Shown here: piece by piece, positions 1 to 8,709 of the stretch
How positions within the stretch are numbered: the first letter of the stretch is position 1
How the letters are laid out: each line of letters opens with the position of its first letter
Origin: Bradyrhizobium sp. SRS-191
GTDB lineage: Bacteria; Pseudomonadota; Alphaproteobacteria; Rhizobiales; Xanthobacteraceae
Reading direction: 5' to 3'
NCBI RefSeq assembly: GCF_024586915.1
Contig: NZ_JANBVS010000005.1
Coordinates: 62,001 to 126,000, forward strand
DNA length: 64,000 nucleotides
Program-made: the position numbers and the translations under genes
The notes under the pieces: model-generated
Seen by the model: the letters and a program-made list of their open reading frames with translations, nothing else
Databases searched by the model: none
What the model was told of the DNA's origin: nothing

Positions 1-105
1 AGCAGTTGCCGCGACGAAATGCCCGTGGCGAGGCGGTTCCAGCCCTTGCCGCGCCTGCGACGGCCGCTCATGCTCGCCGGCACAAGAATAATCAGGAGGA
101 AACCC

Positions 106-1344
106 ATGACCTTTGCCACGGGCAAGGGACTGACGCGCCTTGCCGCCGTCGGCCTCGTTGCCAGCCTTGTTACCAGCCTTGCCGCCCTCACCGCCGCCCC
201 TGCCCGCGCCCAGGCGCCGCTCAAGATCGGCGTGCTCAGCGACTTCTCGTCGGTCTATTCGGACATCGGCGGCCAGGGCAATCTGGAGGCCACCAAGCTT
301 GCGATCGAGGAGTTCGGCGGCACCATGTTCGGCAAGCCGATCGAGGTGATCAGCGCCGACCCGCAGAACAAGGCCGACATCGCCGCCACGATCGTGCGCA
401 AATGGTACGAGAACGAGGCCGTCGACATGGTCATCGACATGCCGACCTCGGCCACCGCGCTCGCCGGGATGGAGATGTCGAAGCAGTTCGAGAAGCTGAT
501 GATCGTGACGGATGCCGCGAGTTCCGACATCACCGGCAAATCCTGCTCGCCCTACACCATCCACTGGACTTACGACACCTACGGCAACGCCCACACGGTC
601 GGCCAGGCCATCGTCAAGAACGGCGGCGACACTTGGTTCTTCGTCACCGCGGACTACCTGTTCGGCCATTCGATCGAGCGCGACACCGGCGACGTCGTGC
701 GCGCGGCCGGCGGCAAGGTGGTCGGCAGCGCCAGGCATCCCCTGAACAACCAGGACTTCTCGTCCTTCCTGCTGCAGGCGCAGGCCAGCAAGGCCAAGAT
801 CATCGGCATGGCCAATGGCGGCGGCGACACCATCAACACCATCAAGCAGGCGGCCGAGTTCGGCATCGTCGCCGGCGGCCAGAACCTCGCCGGCATCGTG
901 ATGTTCATCTCGGACATCCACAGCCTCGGCCTGAAGCTGGCCCAGGGCCTGATCATCACCGAGGCCTATTATTGGGACCTCAACGACCGCACCCGCGCCT
1001 TCGGCAAGAAGTTCTTCGACAGGATGAAGCGGATGCCGACCATGAACCAGGCGGCGACCTACAGCGCCACGCTGCATTATCTCAACGCGGTGAAGGCCGC
1101 CGGCACCCGCGACACCAAGCCGGTGCTCGCCAAGATGCGCGAGACCCCCGTGCGCGACGCCTTCACCGACAACGGCATCGTCCGCGAGGACGGCCGCATG
1201 GTGCACTCGATGTTCCTGTTCGAGGTCAAGAAGCCGGAGGAATCGAAGGGCCCGTGGGACTATTACAAGGTGCTGGCGGAGGTGCCCGGCGACCAGGTGT
1301 TCCGGCCGCTGAAGGACGGCAACTGCCCTTACGTGAAACAGTAG
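106..1344 (+). CDS. ABC transporter substrate-binding protein (LivK-like)
   Basis: Periplasmic solute receptor of a branched-chain-amino-acid-type (HAAT) ABC importer, 412 residues, the usual family size. A signal peptide covers about residues 1-36 (basic start, hydrophobic LAAVGLVASLVTSLAAL, ARA cleavage site). The mature chain opens with LKIGVLSDFSSVYSDIGGQG, the first strand and ligand loop of type 1 periplasmic-binding folds. I chose the ATG at 106 because AGGAGG sits at 94-99; the frame stays open back to 19 but that start has no ribosome site and would put 29 residues before the signal peptide. No permease or ATPase follows, so its partners lie to the left of the window or elsewhere. 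The ligand cannot be read from sequence; many rhizobial members bind aromatics or other organic acids rather than amino acids. Confidence 0.9.
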   Translation: MTFATGKGLTRLAAVGLVASLVTSLAALTAAPARAQAPLKIGVLSDFSSVYSDIGGQGNLEATKLAIEEFGGTMFGKPIEVISADPQNKADIAATIVRKWYENEAVDMVIDMPTSATALAGMEMSKQFEKLMIVTDAASSDITGKSCSPYTIHWTYDTYGNAHTVGQAIVKNGGDTWFFVTADYLFGHSIERDTGDVVRAAGGKVVGSARHPLNNQDFSSFLLQAQASKAKIIGMANGGGDTINTIKQAAEFGIVAGGQNLAGIVMFISDIHSLGLKLAQGLIITEAYYWDLNDRTRAFGKKFFDRMKRMPTMNQAATYSATLHYLNAVKAAGTRDTKPVLAKMRETPVRDAFTDNGIVREDGRMVHSMFLFEVKKPEESKGPWDYYKVLAEVPGDQVFRPLKDGNCPYVKQ

Positions 1345-1448
1345 GGACCCGCCAAAATGCGTTCGGGGCTCGCAGATCGCGGGCCCCGGCCAAACTGTCT
1401 TCGTCGATTTTGGTGTTAAGTGCTTGATCTCGCTGGCAGCCATCTCGC

Positions 1449-1524
1449 TGGCAGGAGTGGAGAGGCTCGAACTCCCAACCCCCGGTTTTGGAGACCGGTG
1501 CTCTACCAATTGAGCTACACTCCT
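1449..1524 (-). tRNA. tRNA-Trp (CCA anticodon)
   Basis: Reading the minus strand, the acceptor arm AGGAGTG pairs with CACTCCT, the D-arm has AGCTCAATTGGTAGAGC, the anticodon loop is CTCCAAA (anticodon CCA), the T-arm holds GGTTCGAGCC-like GAGTTCGAGCCTC, and the discriminator G is followed by an encoded CCA (1449-1451). The 13-mer atctcgctggcag that ends the gene is repeated just downstream at 1427-1439. The remainder of 1345-1674 shows no gene. Confidence 0.95.
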
Positions 1525-1674
1525 AGCGAGCCGGGACTGCGTCGCCGGTTCGGGCGCTTTCAAGCATAGACCTCCCCCCCAATGCAAGGGTGCATTGGGG
1601 CAAATCGACTGGTCAGGCCACAACTTCCACGCCAGACTTGATGCAAACCGACAACATGACCCCAGGGAGAGCCC

Positions 1675-2907
1675 ATGACCCCGTCCCCCGCCCCCAGCAT
1701 GCCGCTGTCCGCGCTCCGCTCCCTGAGCCCGCCGCTGCCGGATGACCGGCCGGAGGCGCTTGGACTGTCGCCCACGCGGTTGCAGCGGGCCTCGGACGCC
1801 TTCAAGCGCGAGGTCGACAAGGGCACGATCCCCGGCGCGACCCTGCTGGTCGGCCGCCGCGGCCGGATCGGCTGGTTCGATGCCATTGGCCGGCAGTCGC
1901 CGGATCAGGACACGCCAATGCGGCCTGATTCGATCTTCCGCATCTTCTCGATGACCAAGCCGATCGTCTCGCTCGGGATCATGATGCTGGCCGAGGACGG
2001 TGAGCTGCTGCTCTCCGACCCCGTCGCCAAGTTCATTCCGGAGTTCGCAGACCAGAAGGTCGGCGTCGACGTCAGCGGCAAGCTGGAGCTCGTCCCGGTC
2101 GCCCAGCCGATGACAGTGCAGGACCTGCTGCGCCACACCTCCGGTCTGGCCTATGAGCACACCGGCACCGGGCCGGTGCACCAGCTCTACCAGCAGTCCC
2201 GGGTGCGCAGCCGCAAGATCACCAATGCCGAGCACGCGGCGATCGTCGCCGGCCTGCCGCTGATCTGCCAGCCCGGCGCGGAGTTCAACTACAGCCGCTC
2301 GACCGACATCCTGGGACGGATCATCGAGGTGGTCTCCGGCCAGTCGCTCGGCGCTTTCCTTGCCGGCCGCATTCTCTCGCCGCTGGGCATGAACGAGACC
2401 GGCTTCTTCACGGCTGAGGCGAATGCCGGCCGGCTGGCCGAGCCGTTCGCCAAGGACCCGTGGACCGGCGAGGCCGTGAACCTCTTCAAGATGACCGAGC
2501 AGCCGGTGATGGAGTCCGGCGGCGGCGGCCTGGTGGCGACCACCATGGACTATGCCCGGTTCTGCGCGATGCTGCTCAACAAGGGCAGCCTCGATGGTAT
2601 CAGGCTGGTCGGCCGCAAGACGCTCGAGCTGATGGCCTCCGACCATCTCGGCCCCGGGGTGAAGACGGTCGGCACCCTGCTCTCGCCCGGTCACGGCTTC
2701 GGCCTCGGCTTCGCCGTCCGCCGCGACGCCGGCATCGCGCCCTTCCCCGGCTCGGTGGGCACCTTCTTCTGGAGCGGCATTGCGGGGACGTTCTTCTGGA
2801 TCGACCCGAAGGAGGAGCTGTTCTGCGTGTTCATGGCCCAGGCTCCGGGCCAGCGCGACTACCTGCGGACGCTGGTCCGTGACGTCGTGTATGCGGCGGT
2901 GGAGTGA
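1675..2907 (+). CDS. Serine hydrolase, beta-lactamase/EstB family
   Basis: Class C beta-lactamase-fold serine hydrolase of the carboxylesterase/penicillin-binding-like group, 410 residues. The catalytic SxxK motif is S92-M-T-K95 in IFRIFSMTKPIVSLG. A tyrosine motif (FNYSRSTDILG) sits in the position of the YxN/YxS general base, and GHGFGLGFAV near residue 340 matches the third (HxG/KTG-like) strand. There is no clear signal peptide, which favours a cytoplasmic esterase over a true beta-lactamase. GGGGL (about residue 283) is also typical of the EstB-type group. The start is preceded by GGGAGAG (1666-1672). Single gene between tRNA-Trp and a repeat cluster; the substrate is unknown. Confidence 0.85.
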   Translation: MTPSPAPSMPLSALRSLSPPLPDDRPEALGLSPTRLQRASDAFKREVDKGTIPGATLLVGRRGRIGWFDAIGRQSPDQDTPMRPDSIFRIFSMTKPIVSLGIMMLAEDGELLLSDPVAKFIPEFADQKVGVDVSGKLELVPVAQPMTVQDLLRHTSGLAYEHTGTGPVHQLYQQSRVRSRKITNAEHAAIVAGLPLICQPGAEFNYSRSTDILGRIIEVVSGQSLGAFLAGRILSPLGMNETGFFTAEANAGRLAEPFAKDPWTGEAVNLFKMTEQPVMESGGGGLVATTMDYARFCAMLLNKGSLDGIRLVGRKTLELMASDHLGPGVKTVGTLLSPGHGFGLGFAVRRDAGIAPFPGSVGTFFWSGIAGTFFWIDPKEELFCVFMAQAPGQRDYLRTLVRDVVYAAVE

Positions 2908-2928
2908 GACGGCTGCCCGGCAATCGCT

Positions 2929-3042
2929 GTCGTCCCCGCGAACGCGGGGACCCATACCGCGTGATCTGTCGAGGAATGTCACTGCCAGTTGCCTGCCTCA
3001 TGCCGGCCGGTGGTTATGGGTCCCCGCGTTCGCGGGGACGAC
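2929..3042. repeat. Intergenic paired-palindrome repeat, family A copy 1
   Basis: About 114 bp flanked by inverted gtcgtccccgcgaacgcgg and its complement. Each end is itself a hairpin (CCCCGCG AA CGCGGGG) and the centre reads cataccgcgtgatctgtcg...ccggccggtggttatggg. Same layout as the copies at 3102, 6006 and 12469, resembling BIME-type paired REP elements. Confidence 0.85.
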
Positions 3043-3101
3043 ACCGGGGTGTGTGGCGAGCAGCGATCCTTCACCGCGGCAGTCGCGCGACACCCACCGT
3101 C

Positions 3102-3215
3102 GTCGTCCCGGCGAACGCCGGGACCCATACCGCGTGATCTGTCGAGGGATGTTACTGCCAGTTGTCTGCCTCATGCCGGCCGGTGGTTATGGGTCCCGGC
3201 GTTCGCCGGGACGAC
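3102..3215. repeat. Intergenic paired-palindrome repeat, family A copy 2
   Basis: Same length, orientation and centre as the copy at 2929, but both end hairpins read CCCGGCG AA CGCCGGG, a compensated G/C swap that keeps the pairing. The two copies together fill most of the 353-bp gap 2908-3260, which holds no gene. Confidence 0.85.
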
Positions 3216-3260
3216 GGCTGAGAGTGTAGCTGCACCGTCCCGCTACACTCTCAATCGCCT

Positions 3261-4028
3261 TCAGCTGATCGTCGCGCCGCCGTCGATGACCATGGTCTGG
3301 CCGGTCATGAAGTTGCCGGCGGCCGAGCCCAAGAACACCGCGGCGCCCGCGATCTCGTCGGGGATGCCGATGCGCAGCAGCGGCGAGCGGGCGGTCGAGG
3401 CTTTGAGGTTGTCCGGATTGTCCCACAACGCCTTGGCGAAGTCGGTCTTGATCAGCCCCGGCGCGATGCAGTTCACGCGCACATTGTGCGGGCCGTATTC
3501 ACAGGCGAGATTGCGCGCGAGCTGCATGTCGGCGGCCTTTGAGATCGCATAGGCGCCGAGGATCGTCGAGCCCTTCAGGCCGCCGATCGACGAGACGATG
3601 ATAACAGAGCCGTCCTTGCGCGCAATCATCTGCGGGACGACCATGCTGATCAGCCAGTTGTTGGCGACGATGTTGTTGTCGAGAATTTTCCGGAACTGAT
3701 CGTCGGAGATGCCGGCCAGCGGCCCGTAATACGGGTTTGAGGCGGCGTTGCAAACGAGCACGTCGATCTGGCCGTAGATGCGGTTGGCCTCGTCGACGAG
3801 GTTCTGAAGATTTTCCTTGCTGGAGATGTTGGCAGCGACCGCGGCCGCCGTGCCGGCGCCGAAGCGCTCATTGAGTTCCTTCGCAACGGCATCGCAGACA
3901 TCGGCCTTGCGCGAGGAGATCACGACCTTGGCGCCGTGCTCGGCCATGCGCTCGGCAATGGCGAGCCCGATGCCGCGCGTGGATCCGGTGATGACGGCCA
4001 CCTTGCCGGTCATGTCGAACAGGGTCAT
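3261..4028 (-). CDS. SDR family oxidoreductase
   Basis: Short-chain dehydrogenase/reductase, 255 residues, classical size. The Rossmann motif TGSTRGIG is near residue 14, NAG-type CNAASNP near residue 90, the catalytic Ser is in VSSIGGL and the YxxxK pair is in AYAISKAAD. The C-terminus GQTMVIDGGATIS is typical. The ATG at 4028 has GGAGG seven bases upstream on its strand; an in-frame extension to 4106 lacks such a site. Substrate not readable: the family covers 3-oxoacyl and many alcohol substrates. Surrounded by repeats on both sides, so likely monocistronic. Confidence 0.9.
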   Translation of the reverse strand: MTLFDMTGKVAVITGSTRGIGLAIAERMAEHGAKVVISSRKADVCDAVAKELNERFGAGTAAAVAANISSKENLQNLVDEANRIYGQIDVLVCNAASNPYYGPLAGISDDQFRKILDNNIVANNWLISMVVPQMIARKDGSVIIVSSIGGLKGSTILGAYAISKAADMQLARNLACEYGPHNVRVNCIAPGLIKTDFAKALWDNPDNLKASTARSPLLRIGIPDEIAGAAVFLGSAAGNFMTGQTMVIDGGATIS

Positions 4029-4113
4029 GGGGAGTTCCTCCGAATTATGAGTTGTTAGCGATAGAAGGTTAGCACCGCAGGGCCGCCAAGCTCTCCGCGG
4101 TGCCAATGACTGC

Positions 4114-4275
4114 GCCCTCTCCCCTTGTGGGAGAGGGCTACACAGCTGCCAGCGTCATCCTCGCTTGGGTGAGGGGTTTGTCTCCATAGGCACCGTCTTT
4201 GCGGAGAGAGACCCCTCACCCGGTATGATCGCGCAAAGCGCGATCATACCACCCTCTCCCACAAGGGGAGAGGGG
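4114..4275. repeat. Composite inverted repeat (CCCTCTCCC family)
   Basis: Outer arms ccctctccccttgtgggaga (from 4115) and tctcccacaaggggagaggg (to 4274) are near-complementary, with a second inner pair of direct-strand gtgaggggtttgtctcc / gagagacccctcac and a small palindrome gatcgcgcaaagcgcgatc. It occupies most of the gap 4029-4342, which has no gene. Confidence 0.75.
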
Positions 4276-4342
4276 ACACCGCTCGTGTGGCCAGATGTAA
4301 TTAGCTCGCGTGTATCGAACATGGAATAGGCCAACCTCCCCC

Positions 4343-5050
4343 TCACGCCAGCTTGCTCACCGTCACCTCCGGGCCGGCCGGCTGGTGCATCGCGCGGTGT
4401 GCGGCATCGGCGATCCAGGGCTGCTGGTTGACCATCGGCAGGCGCCATGTGCTGGTCTCGCCGGCCACGATATGATCGAGCCGCGTCACCGAGCAATTGT
4501 CGATGTCGAAGGCGAGGCCCTTCTCGACGAGGCCGCCGAGGGCGAGGCCGACCGCGGCCTTGATCGTGCCGCCATGTCCCACCGCGATGACATCGCGGCC
4601 GGCTTCGGCCACCGTGACGCGCGCGATCGCTGCGGTCACGCGCAGATACAGATCCAGGTAGCTCTCGCCGCCCGGCGCCGGCTCGTCGATCGCGGCGAAC
4701 CAGCTGCTGCCGGCGGGCCGGCTGGCGAGGAAGGCAGCGCGGTTCATGCCCTGCCATTGGCCGAGATGCTGCTCGGCAAAGGCGGCTTCCTTGATCATCA
4801 TGGGGGGCTGCGGAAACCCGGCGGCCCAGATCGCCTCCGCCGTCTGATGCGTGCGCATCAGATTGCTCGCATACCAGACCCCGCTGCGCGGCAGGATTTT
4901 TGCGACCGCCTCGAACACCTCGCGATCGGACGTGTCGCAGGCGATGTCCGACTGGCCATAGATGTTGCCGCCGTCGCTGCGCACCGGCGCGTGGCGCACC
5001 CACCACCAGCGCGTGGTGACCACAGAAGGCTTGCTGCCATCACTTGTCAT
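4343..5050 (-). CDS. Histidine phosphatase family protein
   Basis: Phosphoglycerate-mutase-like histidine phosphatase, 235 residues. The phospho-acceptor is H20 in WWWVRHAPV, with the usual downstream IYGQSDIACD; the second catalytic histidine is in VIAVGHGGTIKAAVGLALG (about residue 180). A conserved arginine lies in ASNLMRTHQTAEAI. The family covers alpha-ribazole phosphatase, sugar-phosphate phosphatases and mutases; nothing here fixes the substrate. Divergent from the SDR gene at 5195 across a 144-bp gap that could hold both promoters. Confidence 0.85.
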   Translation of the reverse strand: MTSDGSKPSVVTTRWWWVRHAPVRSDGGNIYGQSDIACDTSDREVFEAVAKILPRSGVWYASNLMRTHQTAEAIWAAGFPQPPMMIKEAAFAEQHLGQWQGMNRAAFLASRPAGSSWFAAIDEPAPGGESYLDLYLRVTAAIARVTVAEAGRDVIAVGHGGTIKAAVGLALGGLVEKGLAFDIDNCSVTRLDHIVAGETSTWRLPMVNQQPWIADAAHRAMHQPAGPEVTVSKLA

Positions 5051-5194
5051 CGCTCACCCTTCCCTCTGCTGGTCTCTCGCTGTACGTGAAGGCCTCAGTC
5101 GTCTCAAGCCGGTTGGCGATCCCGACACGTTTGAAACGGCGTTTGAATTCCGTTGCGCGGCACGCAACTGATCACAACGACAACAGGAGGAAAC

Positions 5195-5980
5195 ATGGGC
5201 CGCCTCGAAGGCAAATCCGTCATCATCACCGGCGCCGGAAGCGGAATCGGCCGCGCCGCATCCTTGATGTTCACGAAGGAAGGCGCGCGGCTGATCGCGG
5301 TCGACCGCAGCGAGGCCGTCAAGGAGACGGTCGAGATGGTCAAGCAGCAGGGCGGCATCGCGGAAGCCGTGATGGCCGACGCCGGCTCGGAGACTGATGT
5401 CTCGGGCTTCATCGATCGCGCGGTCGCGACCTACGGCAAGCTCGACGTGATCTGGGCCAATGCCGGCATCTCCGGCGGCTTGATCCCGATCGCCGAGCAG
5501 ACCGTCGAGCACTGGCAGGAGATCCTGCGCATCAACCTGATCGGCCCGTTCCTCGCGGTGAAATACGCGATGCCGCACATGATCAGGCAGCAGCGCGGCG
5601 CGATCGTCTGCACGGCCTCCGTTGCGGGCCTGAAGTCGGGCGCCTCGGGCCATCCCTACGCGGCCAGCAAGGCCGGCGTCATCAGTCTGGTGCAGACCAC
5701 GGCCTACTCGTTGTCCGGCACCGGCGTGCGCATCAACGCGGTCTGTCCGGGCCTGATCGAGACCGGCATGACCAAGCCGATCTTCGACGGCGCCAAGGAG
5801 CGCGGCACCGAGGGCAAGATCGGCCAGCTCAATCCGCTGAAGCGCGCCGGCCAGCCGCACGAGATCGCCGCCATGGCCCTGTTCCTCGCCAGTGACGAGG
5901 CGTCCTACGTCAACGGCCAGGCGTTTCCGGTCGACGGTGGCCTCACGGCCTCGATGCCGTATGCGGGCAAGCCGATTTAG
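5195..5980 (+). CDS. SDR family oxidoreductase
   Basis: Classical short-chain dehydrogenase, 261 residues. TGAGSGIG (residues 12-19) is the cofactor loop, WANAGISGG the NAG motif, and catalytic Ser/Tyr/Lys are in CTASVAGLK and HPYAASKAGV. The final VNGQAFPVDGGLTAS is typical. The ATG at 5195 has AGGAGG at 5185-5190; an earlier in-frame start at 5153 has none. Different subfamily from the SDR at 3261 (different N-terminal motif). The end is followed directly by a repeat. Confidence 0.9.
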   Translation: MGRLEGKSVIITGAGSGIGRAASLMFTKEGARLIAVDRSEAVKETVEMVKQQGGIAEAVMADAGSETDVSGFIDRAVATYGKLDVIWANAGISGGLIPIAEQTVEHWQEILRINLIGPFLAVKYAMPHMIRQQRGAIVCTASVAGLKSGASGHPYAASKAGVISLVQTTAYSLSGTGVRINAVCPGLIETGMTKPIFDGAKERGTEGKIGQLNPLKRAGQPHEIAAMALFLASDEASYVNGQAFPVDGGLTASMPYAGKPI

Positions 5981-6005
5981 TTGAATTGCCGCCTCGCTCT
6001 CCGCC

Positions 6006-6119
6006 GTCGTCCCGGCGAACGCCGGGACCCATAACCACCGGCCGGAGCGAGGCAGGCAACTGACAGCGACATCCCACGAGAGATCACGCGGTATGGGTCC
6101 CCGCGTTCGCGGGGACGAC
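6006..6119. repeat. Intergenic paired-palindrome repeat, family A copy 3 (hybrid)
   Basis: Family A element in the opposite orientation to copies 1-2 (centre reads ataaccaccggccgg...cacgcggtat). The left hairpin is the CCCGGCG/CGCCGGG type and the right hairpin the CCCCGCG/CGCGGGG type, so it combines the ends of the two variants. Confidence 0.8.
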
Positions 6120-6178
6120 ACCTGTTGTTGCCGCACGCCTGCCGTTCTTGCAGCCCAGTTGGCACAACAAACTCCACT

Positions 6179-6206
6179 GTCGTCCCCGCGAACGCGGGGA
6201 CCCATA
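6179..6206. repeat. Solo half of family A repeat
   Basis: The single hairpin gtcgtccccgcgaacgcgg with trailing gacccata, without its partner end. It lies 59 bp from the complete copy at 6006-6119. Confidence 0.7.
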
Positions 6207-6415
6207 CACCCAGGGAGCGGTTCGAGGCAGGCTGACGATGGGCTTGTTGTCCAACACATTTGCTGCGGCGTATGGATCCGGGCTCTGCACACCGCCAGCG
6301 CGTTCGCGATGTCGATGCTTGGCTGTAATGACGATATCCAAACATGCGCATTCATTCCCGCAACGCTGTCGCGCCCGAGTGATCCCAAGAACTCACCGCC
6401 CCTCGCAATCGAAGG

Positions 6416-6521
6416 GCGCAGGGAAGGCCAGGCGTCGGCTGACGCCTGCGGCCCGCCTGCGAGAAAAATGCAGGCGGCAGGTACCACAGGTGCAGCCGAG
6501 AACACCCGGCCTTCCCTGCGC
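6416..6521. repeat. 14-bp inverted repeat pair in a gene-free stretch
   Basis: GCGCAGGGAAGGCC at 6416-6429 is exactly inverted at 6508-6521 (GGCCTTCCCTGCGC). Between them are tggc-rich internal hairpins (ggcgtcggctgacgcc). The stretch 6207-6758 has no convincing gene; its style suggests a degenerate multicopy element, which a genome self-comparison would settle. Confidence 0.5.
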
Positions 6522-6758
6522 GACGGTCTTCACGCTTATACGCAGTCTGCCTGGTGCGCCGGGCTGTCTGGCCACCATTCGCGACAATGCTTACGCATGA
6601 CGCTGGACACCAGCATCGGGGTGTCAGCACGCTGCGACTTCGCGTCCACGCCTAACCGTTCGTCCACGTAGCAAGCTACGCTGCGGCTCGATCGCGGCCA
6701 TCGCTCCCCGCCTCGCGTGTCGTGACGATCGCGCGCAACGCCCCTTCGGTGAGGCGGG

Positions 6759-6926
6759 ATGGCGCAAGCAAACCACAAATTCCGAAAAAGCGAAAGAAAA
6801 ATCTTTTGCCTGTCCGGACTGGACGAGACGATCGCCTTGATCGCACGGGTGAACTTTCTGTTCCGGAGACGGCTCAACTCGGCGATCATGGGACGTGTGC
6901 ACGACCCAACGAAGCAGCATGCATGA
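6759..6926 (+). CDS. Possible small protein, 55 aa, unknown
   Basis: Open frame starting MAQANHKFRKSERKIFC and ending GRVHDPTKQHA, with GAGGCGGG just upstream of the ATG. It is basic, with no signal peptide or membrane segment. It sits next to the inverted repeat at 6416-6521 and may simply be part of a repeated element. Weak call: only length, start context and the lack of an alternative gene support it. Confidence 0.25.
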   Translation: MAQANHKFRKSERKIFCLSGLDETIALIARVNFLFRRRLNSAIMGRVHDPTKQHA

Positions 6927-6963
6927 GGTGATTCGCCCGACGGGCTGCCCGGAGCGATCCCGC

Positions 6964-7920
6964 TCAACCACGCAACAGGCGTTCGATGTCATCGATCAGC
7001 GGCGAAAGCTTGTCGGTCGCTCCGAACTGCTGGTACCAGCACCACAGCTCCAGCGAGAACAGCAGACGATAGACCGCGAGTGTCGGCTCGATCTCGCTCC
7101 GGGCGATTGGCCCGTAGCCATCCAGAAATGCGTCGCGCTGCTCCGGCGACAGATAATAGATCGCCTTGGCGACATCCATCAGCGGGTCACCCGCCAGCGC
7201 GCCTTCGAAGTCGACCACGCCGGTCAGGCGCACTGCTCCATCGGCCATCTGGGCCAGCACGTTGCCGGGATGCAGATCGTTGTGGCATAGGACCGGCCCA
7301 GCGCAGGTCTCGAACAGATCACCTCGGCCTGCCACATGACGCGCGATCCGCTCGGCCAGATCAGGCTGGCCGCCGCGACGGCCCCATTCCGCGAGCTTGC
7401 GCTCGAACTGATAGGTGAGATAGCTACGATTATCGGTATGGGCCGGCGAGACGCCGTCGGCGCCGATGTAGCCGAACGCATCCATGGCAATGTCATGGAA
7501 CGCGCGTGAGAGGCGGCCGACCTGCCGGAAGGCGTCCCGTCGCTGCGGCTGCGAGAGCGACTGCTCCAGTGGACCCAAGAGATCGCCGTCGAGCCAGCTC
7601 ATGACGACATAGTGCAGACCGATCAGCTCCCGCGTCGCATCCGCCAGATGAAGACGCGGCGCGGGCACCGGCAGCCGGTCATGCACCAGCTCGAGCAGGC
7701 GCGCCTCTTTTCGCATCTTCCAGCTCATGCTGTCAGGGTAGATCTTCGCGACCAACGGCGGATGATCGTCTTCGATGTCCAGCGCATATACAGCGCTGAT
7801 CTCACCGCCATGCAGCAGTGAGACCGATCGGACTCGCGCATCGAGCTTCGCGCGAGCCAGCATGGCCTCGGCGCTCGAGACATCGAGTTGACGGTCCGGC
7901 TTGATCGGAAGCGACGACAT
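6964..7920 (-). CDS. Phosphotransferase family protein (APH fold)
   Basis: Aminoglycoside-phosphotransferase/choline-kinase-fold protein, 318 residues. Visible are the N-lobe GGEISAVYALDIEDD and PLVAKIYPD (ATP-binding lysine), the Brenner catalytic loop LCHNDLHPGNVL, and the metal-binding VVDFEGALAGDPLMDVAKA. The family phosphorylates small hydroxylated molecules; resistance function is not implied. The ATG at 7920 begins the conserved N-terminal region. No operon partner: flanking gaps are 983 and 340 bp. Confidence 0.85.
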   Translation of the reverse strand: MSSLPIKPDRQLDVSSAEAMLARAKLDARVRSVSLLHGGEISAVYALDIEDDHPPLVAKIYPDSMSWKMRKEARLLELVHDRLPVPAPRLHLADATRELIGLHYVVMSWLDGDLLGPLEQSLSQPQRRDAFRQVGRLSRAFHDIAMDAFGYIGADGVSPAHTDNRSYLTYQFERKLAEWGRRGGQPDLAERIARHVAGRGDLFETCAGPVLCHNDLHPGNVLAQMADGAVRLTGVVDFEGALAGDPLMDVAKAIYYLSPEQRDAFLDGYGPIARSEIEPTLAVYRLLFSLELWCWYQQFGATDKLSPLIDDIERLLRG

Positions 7921-8260
7921 GCTTGACGGCTCCGCCTGCGGGATCAGGCCGCGAAACGCCTCATGCGCGCCCTTTTGAGAGGTAGCCGATTCATACTATC
8001 GCAGCCGTCGCGTCAAGGTCCGGACGACAGGCTCGATGGCAATGTCCAATGGTCGGACTTGCAAGCGTCAGCAACATCAGAGGTGCTCACGCGCAGGCGG
8101 CAGCCCGCTTCACGTCGTCCTGCTCAGTCATCGGGTTCAAGCGCCCGCCGCAGTGCCAGCCCGATTTTTTCGGCCCGCAGCTTCGAACCGCCTGCTCTGA
8201 GGCCCCGTCGAACCTCGCAAGCGGACCATTCCGGCCTCGCCGAAACGAAGGATGGACAAC
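7921..8260. other. Gene-free stretch
   Basis: No coding frame with sensible start and codon use, no repeat shared with other gaps and no terminator-like hairpin. It should hold the promoters of the divergent genes on either side. Confidence 0.5.
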
Positions 8261-8530
8261 ATGTCGAGAGTATCGAAATTGGCTTTGCTCAGCCTGGCGG
8301 CCGGCGCATTTGCGACGAGCGCCAGCGCACGCGAGACGCAATGGCCGGGCTGTGAGCTCGTGTCCTGGACAGCCTGCGGGACCGACGTCCAGGTACAGCA
8401 ATCCACGCGCCGCCAGAGCCGCGACACCTCGCCGATCTACATGAAGCAGACCGATCCGCGCTACAGCAGCGCGATGACGACGGCCGGTGGTGGCGGCGGC
8501 GGAGGTGGTGGAGGCGGCGGCGGGCGCTGA
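8261..8530 (+). CDS. Small exported Gly-rich protein, unknown function
   Basis: 89 residues. Signal peptide MSRVSKLALLSLAAGAFATSASA with an ASA cleavage site, then a mature chain with two cysteines (WPGCELVSWTACGTDVQ) that could form a disulfide, and a tail of 13 consecutive glycines ending in Arg. The ATG at 8261 is preferred over that at 8252 because GAAGG (8247-8251) abuts the latter but is nine bases before the former. Not recognised as a named family. Confidence 0.6.
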   Translation: MSRVSKLALLSLAAGAFATSASARETQWPGCELVSWTACGTDVQVQQSTRRQSRDTSPIYMKQTDPRYSSAMTTAGGGGGGGGGGGGGR

Positions 8531-8557
8531 GCCTCACAACACGGGCGTGATGAAACG

Positions 8558-8695
8558 CAGGGCGGGCAAAGGCGCTGACGTGCTCGCCCGACCTACGAGA
8601 TCGTGGTGGCGCCGTGCCCACCGTGCTTGCTGATGAGTTCGCGGATGGACGGTGGGCACGCTGCCGCCTTCGGCGGCCGCTTTGCCCACCCTACG
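8558..8695. repeat. Intergenic repeat, family B copy 1 (GGGTGGGCAAAG)
   Basis: Outer arms cagggcgggcaaaggcg and cgctttgcccaccctac face each other, with inner arms cgtgcccaccgtgc and gacggtgggcacg. The left arm has diverged more than in the copy at 9930. Confidence 0.75.
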
Positions 8696-8709
8696 CGAAC
8701 GGCGGTGCC

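Noticed and set aside
2929..3215. CRISPR-like array
   Set aside because: Only two paired-palindrome elements with inverted ends, no uniform spacers and no cas genes.
5054..6505. 483-codon minus-strand frame
   Set aside because: Runs antisense through the SDR gene and across repeats; no domain or ribosome site.
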